DNA of 64,000 bases from Bdellovibrio bacteriovorus (GTDB lineage: Bacteria; Bdellovibrionota; Bdellovibrionia; Bdellovibrionales; Bdellovibrionaceae), in contig NZ_LUKF01000019.1 in assembly GCF_001592755.1 (NCBI RefSeq), positions 248,001 through 312,000 on the forward strand, written 5' to 3'. Numbering within the stretch: the stretch's first letter is position 1; the number at the start of each line of letters is the position of its first letter. Positions 26,778-36,179 of the stretch are shown piece by piece. A program made the position numbers and the translations under genes. A model generated the notes under the pieces. That model was given only the letters and a program-made list of their open reading frames with translations, was not told the origin of the DNA and did not search any database.

Positions 26778-27653
26778 ATGAGTTTTCTGTTTAACGAATG
26801 GATTATGATTCCTCTTTTTGGCGTATGCGTGTTCGTCATAGTTATTCTATGGGCGGACAAAGCTATCGACTGGCTTCATAAGCGCAGTTTGGGCCAAAGA
26901 GATGAAGTCATTCGTCTTCTTCGTTTGATGGGAAATGAAGTGGATGAAAGAAAGATCACGATCTTGATCCTTCTTATGAGCTTCGGCGTTGGTGCCTTGG
27001 CATTCTTAGCGTTGTGGCCCAGTGTCTTAATGGGATTTGTTTTCGGAGCTTCATTAACCGTCGCCGGTTGGCAGCTTCCACTTCTTTTAGTTCGTCTGAC
27101 TTATGAGCAACGCTGCTCTAAATTCACTGATCAAATGGTGGATGGTCTTACGATCATGGCCAACGGTATTAAAGCCGGTTCCAATCCTCAGGAATCGATG
27201 AAGCGTGTTGTAGAAATCATGGGAAATCCTATCAGCCAAGAATTCGCACAAGTTCTTTATCAGATGCAAGTCGGTGATAGCTTTGAAGGTGCTCTGAACG
27301 ACTTAGGCACGCGCATTCCACGTCCTGACGTTCAGATGTTTGTGACCGCGATCAATATCTTAAAAGAAACCGGCGGTAACTTGGCAGAGACTTTCCAGAC
27401 CATCGTCTTAACGATTCGTGAAAGACAAAAGGTAGAGAAAAAAATTCAAGCGCTCACTGCGCAAGGTCTCATGCAAGGGATCATCGTCACTCTGATTCCG
27501 TTCATCTTGATGGGCGTCTTTTTCATGGTGGATCCGGGTTTTATCAAACCCATGTTTAGCACAACCCTAGGTCTAGTGTTGCTATTCGTGATGCTAGCGT
27601 TGCAAGTAATTGGTGGCGTAGTAATTAAAAAACTTGTTACCATCAAAGTGTAG
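26778..27653 (+). CDS. tadB: TadB-like inner-membrane platform protein (T2SF domain)
   Basis: 291 residues. Two N-terminal helices, a cytoplasmic T2SF/GspF domain (about 120-240: DQMVDGLTIMANGIKAGSNPQ, FVTAINILKETGGNLAE) and two C-terminal helices. It forms the platform that couples the ATPase to pilin extraction. Canonical tad loci have a pair, TadB and TadC; only this one is present, and the next gene encodes a YD-repeat protein. The start is three bases past the ATPase stop, with no strong ribosome site, so coupling is likely. Confidence 0.9.
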   Translation: MSFLFNEWIMIPLFGVCVFVIVILWADKAIDWLHKRSLGQRDEVIRLLRLMGNEVDERKITILILLMSFGVGALAFLALWPSVLMGFVFGASLTVAGWQLPLLLVRLTYEQRCSKFTDQMVDGLTIMANGIKAGSNPQESMKRVVEIMGNPISQEFAQVLYQMQVGDSFEGALNDLGTRIPRPDVQMFVTAINILKETGGNLAETFQTIVLTIRERQKVEKKIQALTAQGLMQGIIVTLIPFILMGVFFMVDPGFIKPMFSTTLGLVLLFVMLALQVIGGVVIKKLVTIKV

Positions 27654-27684
27654 TTTGTCAGTTTCAAGGAAGAGGTAAATTATA

Positions 27685-29337
27685 ATGAAGAAAGCAATAT
27701 TGGCGTTCGCTTTTCTTTTTTCAGCACAAGCTTATGCGCTTGTGGATATGAAAAATGCCAACTATTCCAATACATGGATTGATATGGATGTTCCAGGAAG
27801 TGGTTATGATCTTAAGATCATTCGCACTTACAACAGCCGTTCTTTGTTCAATGGTATGTTCGGATTCGGCTGGTGTTCTGATTTTGAAACTTCCATGGAA
27901 GTAAATGCCGAAGGCAACATCAAAGTTAAAGAGTGCGGTGGCGGTTTAGAAGTGACCTTCTCTCCTCGCGAAGTGACTCGTAAAGATGTTGAAAGCACTA
28001 TTGCTCAAATCATCAACCGCATGAAGGCTGAAAAGAAAGTCGGATTGACGGAAGCGGCGATCAATAACTTGAAAACGCAAATGCTTGAAGATGACAGCGT
28101 TCGTTCTGAGTACGCAGCTCAATATGGAATCAAAGTTCCGGTTAAAGAAGGCACGAAGTTCTATGCCAACGGCCGCGAGGTTGAGCACTTCATCTTTAAT
28201 AAGACTTACTACACTCGCAATCTTCCCGATGGCAGCGCTCAACGCTATAGCCCTCAAGGAAAACTGACTCATATCTACGACAAAAACGGAAACTACCTGA
28301 AGTTTGATTATGACAAAGACGTTATCGCCTCTATCCAGGATAATAACGGCCGTCGTTTGGGCTTTAAGTACTATCAAAACAAAAAAGTAAAATCCATCAC
28401 GGGCCCGAATGGCTTGATGGCGGAATATAAGTTTGCAAACCTTGACGATCTTTCTTCGGTGAAAAATGCGTGGTTAAAAACTTATACTTACGAATACGAT
28501 GAGCTTCACAACTTAACAAAAGCTTCTTGGCCGGATAAAACATTCGTTTCCATCAAATACGATAAAAAGAACGACTGGGTTGTGGCTTTCGCAGACCGCG
28601 ATAAATGTATCGAGTCTTATAAGTACGAATCCTCTACAAACGATCCCAAAAATCACTATTGGTCGACAGTAAAGAAAACTTGCGGCAAAGAAGTGATGGC
28701 TGACAATAAATACGAATTCTGGCACCAGCAACGCGCTGACGGTCAGTACTTCTTGCAACGTGTGATGACCACTGTCAGCGGCAACGTGACAGACATCACT
28801 TACCACGAAGTATTTGGCAAACCTGTTTCTATCCGTAGAAATGCCGACCGCGTTTCTTACGAATACTATCCAGATGGACTAGTAAAAGTAAAAGCAGCAC
28901 CCAATGTTCGTATGGCTTACGAATATGATCCAAAAGTAAAAAAAGTAAGCTCGGTAACAAGCACTTTCTTTAACGAAAAAGGTGCTAAGGTTGCCACCAA
29001 AACGACTCAGTTTAAATGGGACGGTAAAGGCAACCTGGCTTTTGCTCAAAACAGTGATGGTCAGAAAATCAATATGACTTACGATAACCGTGGTCGTATT
29101 GCGACAATCACCGACCAAGCTAAAAAAGTAGTTAAAATCGAGTACGAAGAGCGCTACGGAAAACCTGCCGTCGTAACTCGCCCTGGCTTGGGGACTATTG
29201 TGGTAAGCTATAAACCAAATGGCGAAATCAACAAAGTAGACAGCAAAGAAGGTCCTTCAGTTGCAATGCAAGTCGCTAGTACCTTTAATAACTTGTTAGA
29301 TATTATTGCCCCTGCAACCGCAGAAATGTATCTATAA
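27685..29337 (+). CDS. Secreted YD-repeat (Rhs-like) protein, candidate Bd0109 counterpart
   Basis: 550 residues. Signal peptide 1-18 (cleavage after AYA). The mature start contains a DUF6531-like opening (DLKIIRTYNSRSLFNGMFGFGW), then a string of divergent YD repeats (YDKNGNYLKFDYD, YEYDELHNLTKASWPDKTF, YDNRGRIATITDQAKKVVKI). It lacks the long repeat array and C-terminal toxin of true Rhs proteins. From memory, Bdellovibrio Bd0109 is such a protein, sits beside the Flp operon and binds Bd0108. Its position right after TadB fits a pilus-sensing or envelope role. AAGGAAGAGG precedes the ATG. Confidence 0.82.
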   Translation: MKKAILAFAFLFSAQAYALVDMKNANYSNTWIDMDVPGSGYDLKIIRTYNSRSLFNGMFGFGWCSDFETSMEVNAEGNIKVKECGGGLEVTFSPREVTRKDVESTIAQIINRMKAEKKVGLTEAAINNLKTQMLEDDSVRSEYAAQYGIKVPVKEGTKFYANGREVEHFIFNKTYYTRNLPDGSAQRYSPQGKLTHIYDKNGNYLKFDYDKDVIASIQDNNGRRLGFKYYQNKKVKSITGPNGLMAEYKFANLDDLSSVKNAWLKTYTYEYDELHNLTKASWPDKTFVSIKYDKKNDWVVAFADRDKCIESYKYESSTNDPKNHYWSTVKKTCGKEVMADNKYEFWHQQRADGQYFLQRVMTTVSGNVTDITYHEVFGKPVSIRRNADRVSYEYYPDGLVKVKAAPNVRMAYEYDPKVKKVSSVTSTFFNEKGAKVATKTTQFKWDGKGNLAFAQNSDGQKINMTYDNRGRIATITDQAKKVVKIEYEERYGKPAVVTRPGLGTIVVSYKPNGEINKVDSKEGPSVAMQVASTFNNLLDIIAPATAEMYL

Positions 29338-29353
29338 AGGAGTAGGTGATTAT

Positions 29354-29647
29354 ATGAAAAGACTTTTAGCCTTATCTATTTTGTTAGCCGCTCTAGGTAC
29401 CTCTTTCGTAGCCACCTCTTCTTTTGCACAAGAAGACGCGGGACGCACGGTAAACCCAGGGGAAGACCCAAATGAAGCCAAAAGCCCTAAGCCTTTAGAG
29501 GCGGACGTGGCTTCTACAGGCATCTGCCCTGAGTGTACGGCTCGTATGAAACATACACGTCTTAACGACGATACGACTTTTAGACCTCAAGGAACTGCAG
29601 CTCCAGGAGCTAATGGTTCTGGCTCACCTGCTGATGGTAATAGATAG
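29354..29647 (+). CDS. hit: Small secreted protein, candidate hit-locus (Bd0108) counterpart
   Basis: 97 residues from ATG 29354 (AGGTGA six bases upstream). Signal peptide about 1-25 (cleavage after SFA), a low-complexity acidic mature region, one CxxC (GICPEC), and a Gly/Ala/Pro-rich C-terminus. Position after the YD-repeat gene, size and secretion match the Bdellovibrio host-interaction gene bd0108, whose mutations favour prey-independent growth. The assignment rests on synteny and character, not alignment. Two near-identical nonamers gct(a/g)atggt (29609-29617 and 29630-29638) lie near the 3' end; direct repeats in bd0108 are reported deletion hot-spots. Confidence 0.7.
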   Translation: MKRLLALSILLAALGTSFVATSSFAQEDAGRTVNPGEDPNEAKSPKPLEADVASTGICPECTARMKHTRLNDDTTFRPQGTAAPGANGSGSPADGNR

Positions 29648-29682
29648 ACTGTCTAATCAGTTATCACTCGGTGAACGTAAAA

Positions 29683-29710
29683 GGGCTTTGGATACCAAAG
29701 CCCTTTTTAT
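29683..29710 (+). terminator. Terminator at the end of the Tad/hit locus
   Basis: gggctttgg-atac-caaagccc hairpin (29683-29703) followed by TTTTTATTT. Confidence 0.9.
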
Positions 29711-29774
29711 TTCTCCTTATTCCTTCCTTATTTGATCCTGCCTTCTCAATTTGAGACATCTGAACAAGACCTTG

Positions 29775-29792
29775 CTGGCACACCCAGTGCAA
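29775..29792 (+). promoter_or_regulatory. Sigma-54-like promoter before the 29847 gene
   Basis: ctggcacacccagtgcaa has GG at 29777-29778 and GC at 29789-29790 with the required 10-base spacing, close to TGGCACG-N4-TTGCA. It ends 54 bases before the ATG. Confidence 0.55.
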
Positions 29793-29846
29793 TGAACCTT
29801 CTTTGAGTAGATTTTATTGTTTGATACTCGTGATAAGGAGTTTTCT

Positions 29847-30041
29847 ATGAAGAAGATGTTCGGATCTATTATTGCTCTTTCTATTATTGCATCAGCCTCT
29901 ATGTCTGTTGCCGGTACATCTGCGGTGTGCAATCACCAAACGAAGAGCGGTCGCTTCGCATCCACGAACCCGGAAAAAGTAAGAGTTGCTAAATCGACGG
30001 CGAAAGCCGGAGCTGAAGCAGCAGCCTCAGGTCAGAAATAG
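29847..30041 (+). CDS. Small secreted protein
   Basis: 64 residues from ATG 29847 (AAGGAG eight bases upstream). Signal peptide about 1-22 (cleavage after SVA), then a 42-residue basic, Ala-rich mature chain with one Cys (SAVCNHQTKSGRFAS) that is likely partly helical at the C-terminus (VRVAKSTAKAGAEAAAS). No family recognised. A sigma-54-like promoter upstream and a terminator downstream make it an independent unit next to the hit-like gene. Confidence 0.75.
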   Translation: MKKMFGSIIALSIIASASMSVAGTSAVCNHQTKSGRFASTNPEKVRVAKSTAKAGAEAAASGQK

Positions 30042-30067
30042 TCGACCTGAATTCGAAATGCCCCCGA

Positions 30068-30117
30068 AGGAAGAGTGTCTATCCCCCCCCTTGGATGCTC
30101 TTCCTTTCCCTTTTTTT
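30068..30117 (+). terminator. Terminator with C8 tract in the loop
   Basis: aggaagag (30068-30075) pairs with ctcttcct (30098-30105), followed by ttccctttttt. Eight consecutive C lie in the loop at 30083-30090. Confidence 0.75.
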
Positions 30118-30122
30118 AAGAC

Positions 30123-30383
30123 CTAGCGCACAGCTTTTTCGTGAGCGCCTTCTTGAAATCCATCCACTGTACTGGCTACGCCATCTTTCAACGTACGACC
30201 CAAGTTACGAATAGCCATTGCACCACCAGCGGCAGCACTCTGCACATATTCAGAAACCGTCGATCTTTGCAACCAGCGGAACGAATGATATTCGATCGAA
30301 GCGCCACCAATTTTGACCTGCATAAGCATGATCAAAAGCATTGTGAAGCACAAGCATTTGGCTACAAATTTAAGTTCTTCCAT
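30123..30383 (-). CDS. Small membrane or secreted protein co-translated with a CheY-like regulator
   Basis: 86 residues. One hydrophobic N-terminal segment (CLCFTMLLIMLMQV, about 10-24) acts as an anchor or signal. The rest is polar with a Gly/Ala-rich stretch (AAAGGAMAIRNLG). No family recognised. Its ATG at 30383 lies 14 bases inside the end of the response-regulator gene, so the two are translationally coupled. Function unknown. Confidence 0.65.
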   Translation of the reverse strand: MEELKFVAKCLCFTMLLIMLMQVKIGGASIEYHSFRWLQRSTVSEYVQSAAAGGAMAIRNLGRTLKDGVASTVDGFQEGAHEKAVR

Positions 30384-30762
30384 GAGTGGATTCTCCCTGC
30401 TGCGGTAATACTTTGGAAATAGCTTCTAAGATTTGTTCTTTGCTGAAAGGCTTCGTCACATAGGCATCAAATCCCGCCTCGTAAGCCTTTTGTACATAAG
30501 CTTCTTGATCGATCGTCGAACAACCAATGATTTTAATTTCAGGATGAAGTTCTTTTAAAACTTTGGCAGTTTCAATGCCGTTTCGAAGAGGCATGACCAT
30601 ATCAAGAAATACAAGTTCAGGTAGGGTGGATTCAACAAGTGTGATGGCTTCATCACCATTGGCAGCTTCACCGACGCAAACGCCACCGGCCGAAGTTACA
30701 ATATTCTTCACCAGTTCACGCAAGAAAGCGGCATCGTCGATAACAGCAAAACGTATCTTCAT
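30370..30762 (-). CDS. CheY-like single-domain response regulator
   Basis: 130 residues, a receiver domain only. The acidic pair is IDDAAF (9-10), the phosphorylation site is Asp in FLDMVMP (about 54), the conserved Thr/Ser is in GCSTIDQ and Lys in VTKPF. No DNA-binding domain, so it works by protein contact, as CheY or a phosphorelay shuttle. No cognate kinase is adjacent; the orphan hybrid kinase at 6.7-8.5 kb is far away and no link is claimed. Confidence 0.93.
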   Translation of the reverse strand: MKIRFAVIDDAAFLRELVKNIVTSAGGVCVGEAANGDEAITLVESTLPELVFLDMVMPLRNGIETAKVLKELHPEIKIIGCSTIDQEAYVQKAYEAGFDAYVTKPFSKEQILEAISKVLPQQGESTHGRT

Positions 30763-30805
30763 ACCGCTCAGTATAGATTTTAGTTCTTAGTTTGATGAGA
30801 GGATT

Positions 30806-32023
30806 TTAGTGTCCCCAACGATAGCCTAGGGAGAACATGTAAACCGAGTTCGTCACACTGACATTCGAAGGCGTCGTCCCCGTACTAGGGTCGGGAAGAC
30901 CTGCGGCGCCATCGAAGACGTTTCGTTCCGCACTGACCCCCAGATTCCAAATCATCTGGCCTTCACGCGAAAACTTCCATTCTCCCCCAACGTCCACACC
31001 AATGCGGATAGATTCTTCTGAAGATCCCGAACGCATATCAGCACCGGTAACTGATTCAGAGTGCTGCAAACGCGGAAAGAAAGTTCCACCCACAACCCAG
31101 GAATGATTCACTGATGTCGGGATACGAGCTTTCAGACCCACACCGACGCCTGAAGTTTTAAGACGAGCGCGAGACGTGTTGTCGCTAGGCACGTTCATTT
31201 TATTTTCACTAAATAGAAGGGAAAATTCGACTGAACTTGATTTGCGAGAAACACCAAAGAACTTTCTGAAGTTCAAACCCAAATCCAAATATTCGTACTT
31301 CGCCGGAATTCGAGAGCTATCCACTAAAGAATCCACATCAGCCGCTAAAGAAAACATCATTTGTCCGCTCACACCAATTCGAGGTGTGAACCACACATTG
31401 GTTTTTAGCTTTAAAGCATTAAAGAAGCTTTGATAGTCGCGGAAAGAATAGTTGGACTGAGACTCGTTGTAAGCCACAACCGGCGTCACATCCAGTTCTA
31501 CCTTATTGTTACGAATATCATCGGGATGAATTTGTTCACGATAAAAATCATAGATGCGATCTGCTTGGCTGGAAAACAGGCTTTCCGCATGCTCTGACAA
31601 AGTGGGCTCCTGGACCTCTGCATCTACTGTGATTTCCTTTACAGGGATCGGTGGGTGCGCCGGAACAGGACTAGACGTCACCGTCGGCGGAGCCGTTAAT
31701 TGCGTCGCCTTTTCTTTTGCTAGCTTTTCTTCCGCGGCTTTCTTTTCAGCCTCTTTACGTGCGGCCTCGGCTTTTGCAAGCTCGGCGGCTTCTTCGGCTT
31801 TCTTTTCAGCTTCTAATTCGCTTTCTTTAAGAGTTCTTATTTTAACTCCGTCAGCATCAGTCACAACAGGAGTCGCTTCGCCCTCGGACGCAGGTTTACG
31901 AGAAGCTTTTTTACGAACTTCATAACGTCCAGATGAAAAGCCTTCAAGACCCATTTGCGCAAAAGAGATTTCAGCTGATGCTAACAGGGACACGGCAGTG
32001 AAGATTGAAACAAAGATTTTCAT
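30806..32023 (-). CDS. Outer-membrane beta-barrel-type protein with Lys/Glu/Ala-rich N-terminal region
   Basis: 405 residues. Signal peptide 1-22 (cleavage after SFA). Residues about 65-105 are a charged helix (EAEKKAEEAAELAKAEAARK), probably a coiled coil, then a Pro-rich linker, then a beta-rich region from about 165 to the end with alternating hydrophobic strands, ending MFSLGYRWGH. This suggests a barrel preceded by a periplasmic helix, but the last residue is not Phe or Trp. No family recognised. It is divergent from another outer-membrane-type protein gene with a 77-base shared upstream region. Confidence 0.75.
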   Translation of the reverse strand: MKIFVSIFTAVSLLASAEISFAQMGLEGFSSGRYEVRKKASRKPASEGEATPVVTDADGVKIRTLKESELEAEKKAEEAAELAKAEAARKEAEKKAAEEKLAKEKATQLTAPPTVTSSPVPAHPPIPVKEITVDAEVQEPTLSEHAESLFSSQADRIYDFYREQIHPDDIRNNKVELDVTPVVAYNESQSNYSFRDYQSFFNALKLKTNVWFTPRIGVSGQMMFSLAADVDSLVDSSRIPAKYEYLDLGLNFRKFFGVSRKSSSVEFSLLFSENKMNVPSDNTSRARLKTSGVGVGLKARIPTSVNHSWVVGGTFFPRLQHSESVTGADMRSGSSEESIRIGVDVGGEWKFSREGQMIWNLGVSAERNVFDGAAGLPDPSTGTTPSNVSVTNSVYMFSLGYRWGH

Positions 32024-32100
32024 AGGAAATTCTTCGGCTCTCGGTCCGAATTACTTGACGCCAAATTGACGAGTTTTCAGAGGCAGTGCAGAATAAATTT

Positions 32101-33699
32101 ATGAAATCATTTCTTCTTAGTTTCCTCTTCGTCGCGTCCTGTTTCATTTCTATATCCTCGACGGCGTTCGGCCAGACTATTGCCCAGAACACTTACGTCA
32201 GCACCGTTGACCAAGATCTAGCAATTAAGTCTATCGTCCTTGTCCCCACGACGGACAACGTTGGTGGAATTTATTCTCGTCCCGTAGAAGAAGAACTAAG
32301 AAAAGTTTTGAACGAAGATAAGCAGTGGTCGTTGGCGAATTATCCTTCCGACGTAAAAGTGAATTCAGCGTTACTTGATGAAAAGCCTCAAGACGTGCAA
32401 AAAATTTTAGAAGCCTCAAAGAGCGAAGCCGCCTTAACTTCTAAAATCATCCGCGGCCCTCGAGGAATTTCGATCACGCTAACACTTTTTGTAGGCCGTG
32501 AAGGTTTGCCTTTGTTGCGGGAATCATTAAACGACTACAAAGGTTTTGAAACAGCGGAAATCAGAAACGAAGCTAGAAAGCTATTTGAGAATTTAAAATA
32601 TCGAATGCCATTTCGCTCGACCATTTTAAGTCGTCGCGGTCAGCAAGTGACATTGAACTTAGGAAGCGCTTACGGTCTAAAACCTGAAAGCCGCGTTTCC
32701 GTTGTTCAAATCATCAAAGTAAATCGCCATCCCAAATTGAAGTTCATGGTCAGCACAGAAAAAGAAGTTCTGGGCCGCGTGAAACTTTTTAAAGTAGAGC
32801 CTTATCTAAGCTTCGGTTACGTCGAAATGGAAAAAGAACCAGGAGTCATCGCCGTAGGATCGAAAGTCATGCCGGATGAGTTTGTGAAATACTCCGTCCC
32901 AGTGACAACACCTTCAGGAAAGGTTCTTCAAGACATCTCAACAAGACCCGACAAAGAAGTCGCTTTTGGTGAAGACCCCCAAGAATGGTTACCAACGATG
33001 CCTCCTCAATTCGGAAAAATCGAATTGATGGCCGGCTTTGCAAGCTACACTCAGAACGTAAACCTACAAACCGCAGGCTCCATCAGCGGCAGCAGCAACC
33101 TAGCACCAAATATTTTGGTACGCGGTGAAATCTGGCTGAACCCCCAATGGTACGTAGGCGTCCTATTACGCCAATCCGTATTTTCAATCGACAACGACCT
33201 AGCCGGATCCTCCCCCGGAAGCTTGAACATGTCGATGGGCCAATACGGCGTTAACTTCGGTTACAACTTCCTATTAACAAACGATTTCTTCGGCCCAAAA
33301 CTACAAATCGCCGGCGGTTACACGAACACAAACTTCAGCGTCGACGACAGCACCCCAACAGCCTTCACCACAATGAAATACGGCGGCTTCGCCCTAAGCG
33401 TAGCCGGCCAATTCCCATTATCCGAAGAACTCCCCATAGACATAGGCGGCAAACTAGATTTCTATCTAAACCCATCCCTAAGCGAAAACAAAACCAGCGG
33501 AGCTTCCTCCGACAACAAGATCAACAGCTTCAGCTTCTTCGTAGACTATAAACTAAAAACCCGCTTCAAAATCAGAGGAGAACTCCTCCTAGAAAACTAC
33601 ACATCCGACTTCACCGGCACCGGCCAAAGAACCGACCCAGCCACAAGCACCAGCCACAAAATGACAACCCTAATGGCCGGCGTACAATACCTATTCTAA
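32101..33699 (+). CDS. Predicted outer-membrane beta-barrel protein
   Basis: 532 residues from ATG 32101; an in-frame GTG at 32086 is also possible, and neither has a clear ribosome site. Signal peptide about 1-24 (cleavage near AFG). The N-terminal half (about 25-290) is a mixed periplasmic region. From about 300 it is a barrel of alternating strands (FAGFASYTQNV-like pattern) ending with the beta-signal MAGVQYLF. A TTGACG-N17-CAGAAT promoter can be drawn at about 32065-32093. The last 600 bases use codons unlike the first 950, with CTA as the main Leu codon. No family recognised. Confidence 0.8.
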   Translation: MKSFLLSFLFVASCFISISSTAFGQTIAQNTYVSTVDQDLAIKSIVLVPTTDNVGGIYSRPVEEELRKVLNEDKQWSLANYPSDVKVNSALLDEKPQDVQKILEASKSEAALTSKIIRGPRGISITLTLFVGREGLPLLRESLNDYKGFETAEIRNEARKLFENLKYRMPFRSTILSRRGQQVTLNLGSAYGLKPESRVSVVQIIKVNRHPKLKFMVSTEKEVLGRVKLFKVEPYLSFGYVEMEKEPGVIAVGSKVMPDEFVKYSVPVTTPSGKVLQDISTRPDKEVAFGEDPQEWLPTMPPQFGKIELMAGFASYTQNVNLQTAGSISGSSNLAPNILVRGEIWLNPQWYVGVLLRQSVFSIDNDLAGSSPGSLNMSMGQYGVNFGYNFLLTNDFFGPKLQIAGGYTNTNFSVDDSTPTAFTTMKYGGFALSVAGQFPLSEELPIDIGGKLDFYLNPSLSENKTSGASSDNKINSFSFFVDYKLKTRFKIRGELLLENYTSDFTGTGQRTDPATSTSHKMTTLMAGVQYLF

Positions 33700-33704
33700 A
33701 AAAG

Positions 33705-33721
33705 AAGGTGCAAAGCACCTT
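33705..33721 (+). terminator. Short hairpin after the barrel gene
   Basis: aaggtgc (33705-33711) pairs with gcacctt (33715-33721) six bases past the stop. No T-run follows on the plus strand. Confidence 0.45.
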
Positions 33722-33765
33722 CCCAAAAAAACACACCGATGTAAGGCCCGAACATCAAACTTAAT

Positions 33766-33799
33766 AAAAGGCAGGAATCACTCCTGCCTTTTATTTTTT
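33766..33799 (+). terminator. Strong Rho-independent terminator
   Basis: aaaaggcagga (33766-33776) pairs perfectly with tcctgcctttt (33782-33792), then ATTTTTT. Confidence 0.9.
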
Positions 33800-33825
33800 G
33801 AAGCATGTGATGATTATAGCGAAGA

Positions 33826-33977
33826 TTTTCTTAGATTCCCTATTTGGGTGTTTACCCGAAGGCTCGGGCCTTTGCCGGCGCCACGACGGCGCGAACCGCA
33901 CGAAGTGCGGCGGCAACTGAGCCCGGATGGCGTGCCCGACCGAAGCGGTAAATACCCGAATAGGGAATCTAAGAAAA
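33826..33977. repeat. 152-bp palindromic element with 32-base near-perfect arms
   Basis: The arm at 33826-33857 (ttttcttagattccc...) matches the reverse complement of 33946-33977 with about three mismatches. The GC-rich interior holds smaller stems (for example ccgcacgaagtgcgg). It stands out from the AT-rich surroundings. Candidate REP/MITE element between two terminators; no target-site duplication is evident. Confidence 0.75.
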
Positions 33978-34007
33978 TCCCCCGCTCGAAGCCAGTTCCA
34001 GAAAGCC

Positions 34008-34041
34008 AAAAAAAAAAGCCCAGGAATAATCCCAGGCTTTT
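34008..34041 (-). terminator. groEL terminator
   Basis: On the minus strand AAGCCTGGGA and TCCTGGGCTT pair (two G-U wobbles), followed by a run of ten T. Confidence 0.85.
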
Positions 34042-34071
34042 CGAAAAGAACAAAGATGTTCGGCAAGCCGA

Positions 34072-35718
<1,647 letters not shown>

Positions 35719-35743
35719 TTACTCCGTTTTTTATTTAATTGAA

Positions 35744-36046
35744 TTAGTTGAATACGCCTAAGATGTCTTCTTCGCGCATCATTAGGTATTCGTCGCCCTC
35801 AAGTTTCAACTCTGTGCCTGCGTATTTTCCGAAAAGCACTTTGTCGCCAACTTTCACTTCAAGAGGAAGTACTTTTCCGTCTTCAGTGATACGGCCTTTG
35901 CCAGTAGCGATGATTTCGCCACGTTGTGGTTTTTCTTTTGCTGTATCTGGGATGAAAAGTCCGCCAGCGGTTTTTTCTTCTTCCGCCATTCTGCGAACTA
36001 GAATTCTGTCATGAAGTGGACGAACGCCAATTTCGTTCTTAGCCAT
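35744..36046 (-). CDS. groS: 10-kDa co-chaperonin GroES
   Basis: 100 residues from ATG 36046, preceded by GGAGG; the frame is open upstream to 36130 but the extra 28 residues are not GroES-like. [11 protein letters not shown], the mobile loop [19 protein letters not shown], and [15 protein letters not shown] identify it. It caps GroEL. First gene of the operon. Confidence 0.98.
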   Translation of the reverse strand: MAKNEIGVRPLHDRILVRRMAEEEKTAGGLFIPDTAKEKPQRGEIIATGKGRITEDGKVLPLEVKVGDKVLFGKYAGTELKLEGDEYLMMREEDILGVFN

Positions 36047-36078
36047 AGTAATTGCCTCCGTGTTTAAATCACGAAGGT

Positions 36079-36106
36079 AATATGAATCGGCTGGGATAGG
36101 AGTCAA
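36079..36106 (-). promoter_or_regulatory. Sigma-70-like promoter of groES-groEL
   Basis: On the minus strand TTGACT (36106-36101) and CATATT (36084-36079) are 16 bases apart, about 30 bases upstream of the groES ATG. No CIRCE inverted repeat (TTAGCACTC-N9-GAGTGCTAA) is present. Confidence 0.5.
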
Positions 36107-36179
36107 GGTCGGGTGCCCAATTTTTCTCATGACACGCCGATTAATTTCAGAAATTTCAGGAACTTATAATATCAGAAAA

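Larger units (their letters stand above)
33700..34071. other. 372-base gene-free stretch holding terminators and a palindrome
   Basis: From left to right the stretch holds a small hairpin after the barrel gene, a strong plus-strand terminator, a 152-bp palindromic element and the minus-strand groEL terminator. No convincing coding sequence was seen; the open frames across it only cross the palindrome. Confidence 0.8.

Noticed and set aside
30083-30090. C8 homopolymer as a phase-variation switch
   Set aside because: It lies in the loop of a terminator downstream of a gene, not in a coding sequence or promoter.
31554-31925. Ala/Ser/Phe-rich plus-strand frame opposite the Lys/Glu/Ala-rich region
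   Set aside because: It is the antisense of a repetitive helical region, a common source of long false frames.
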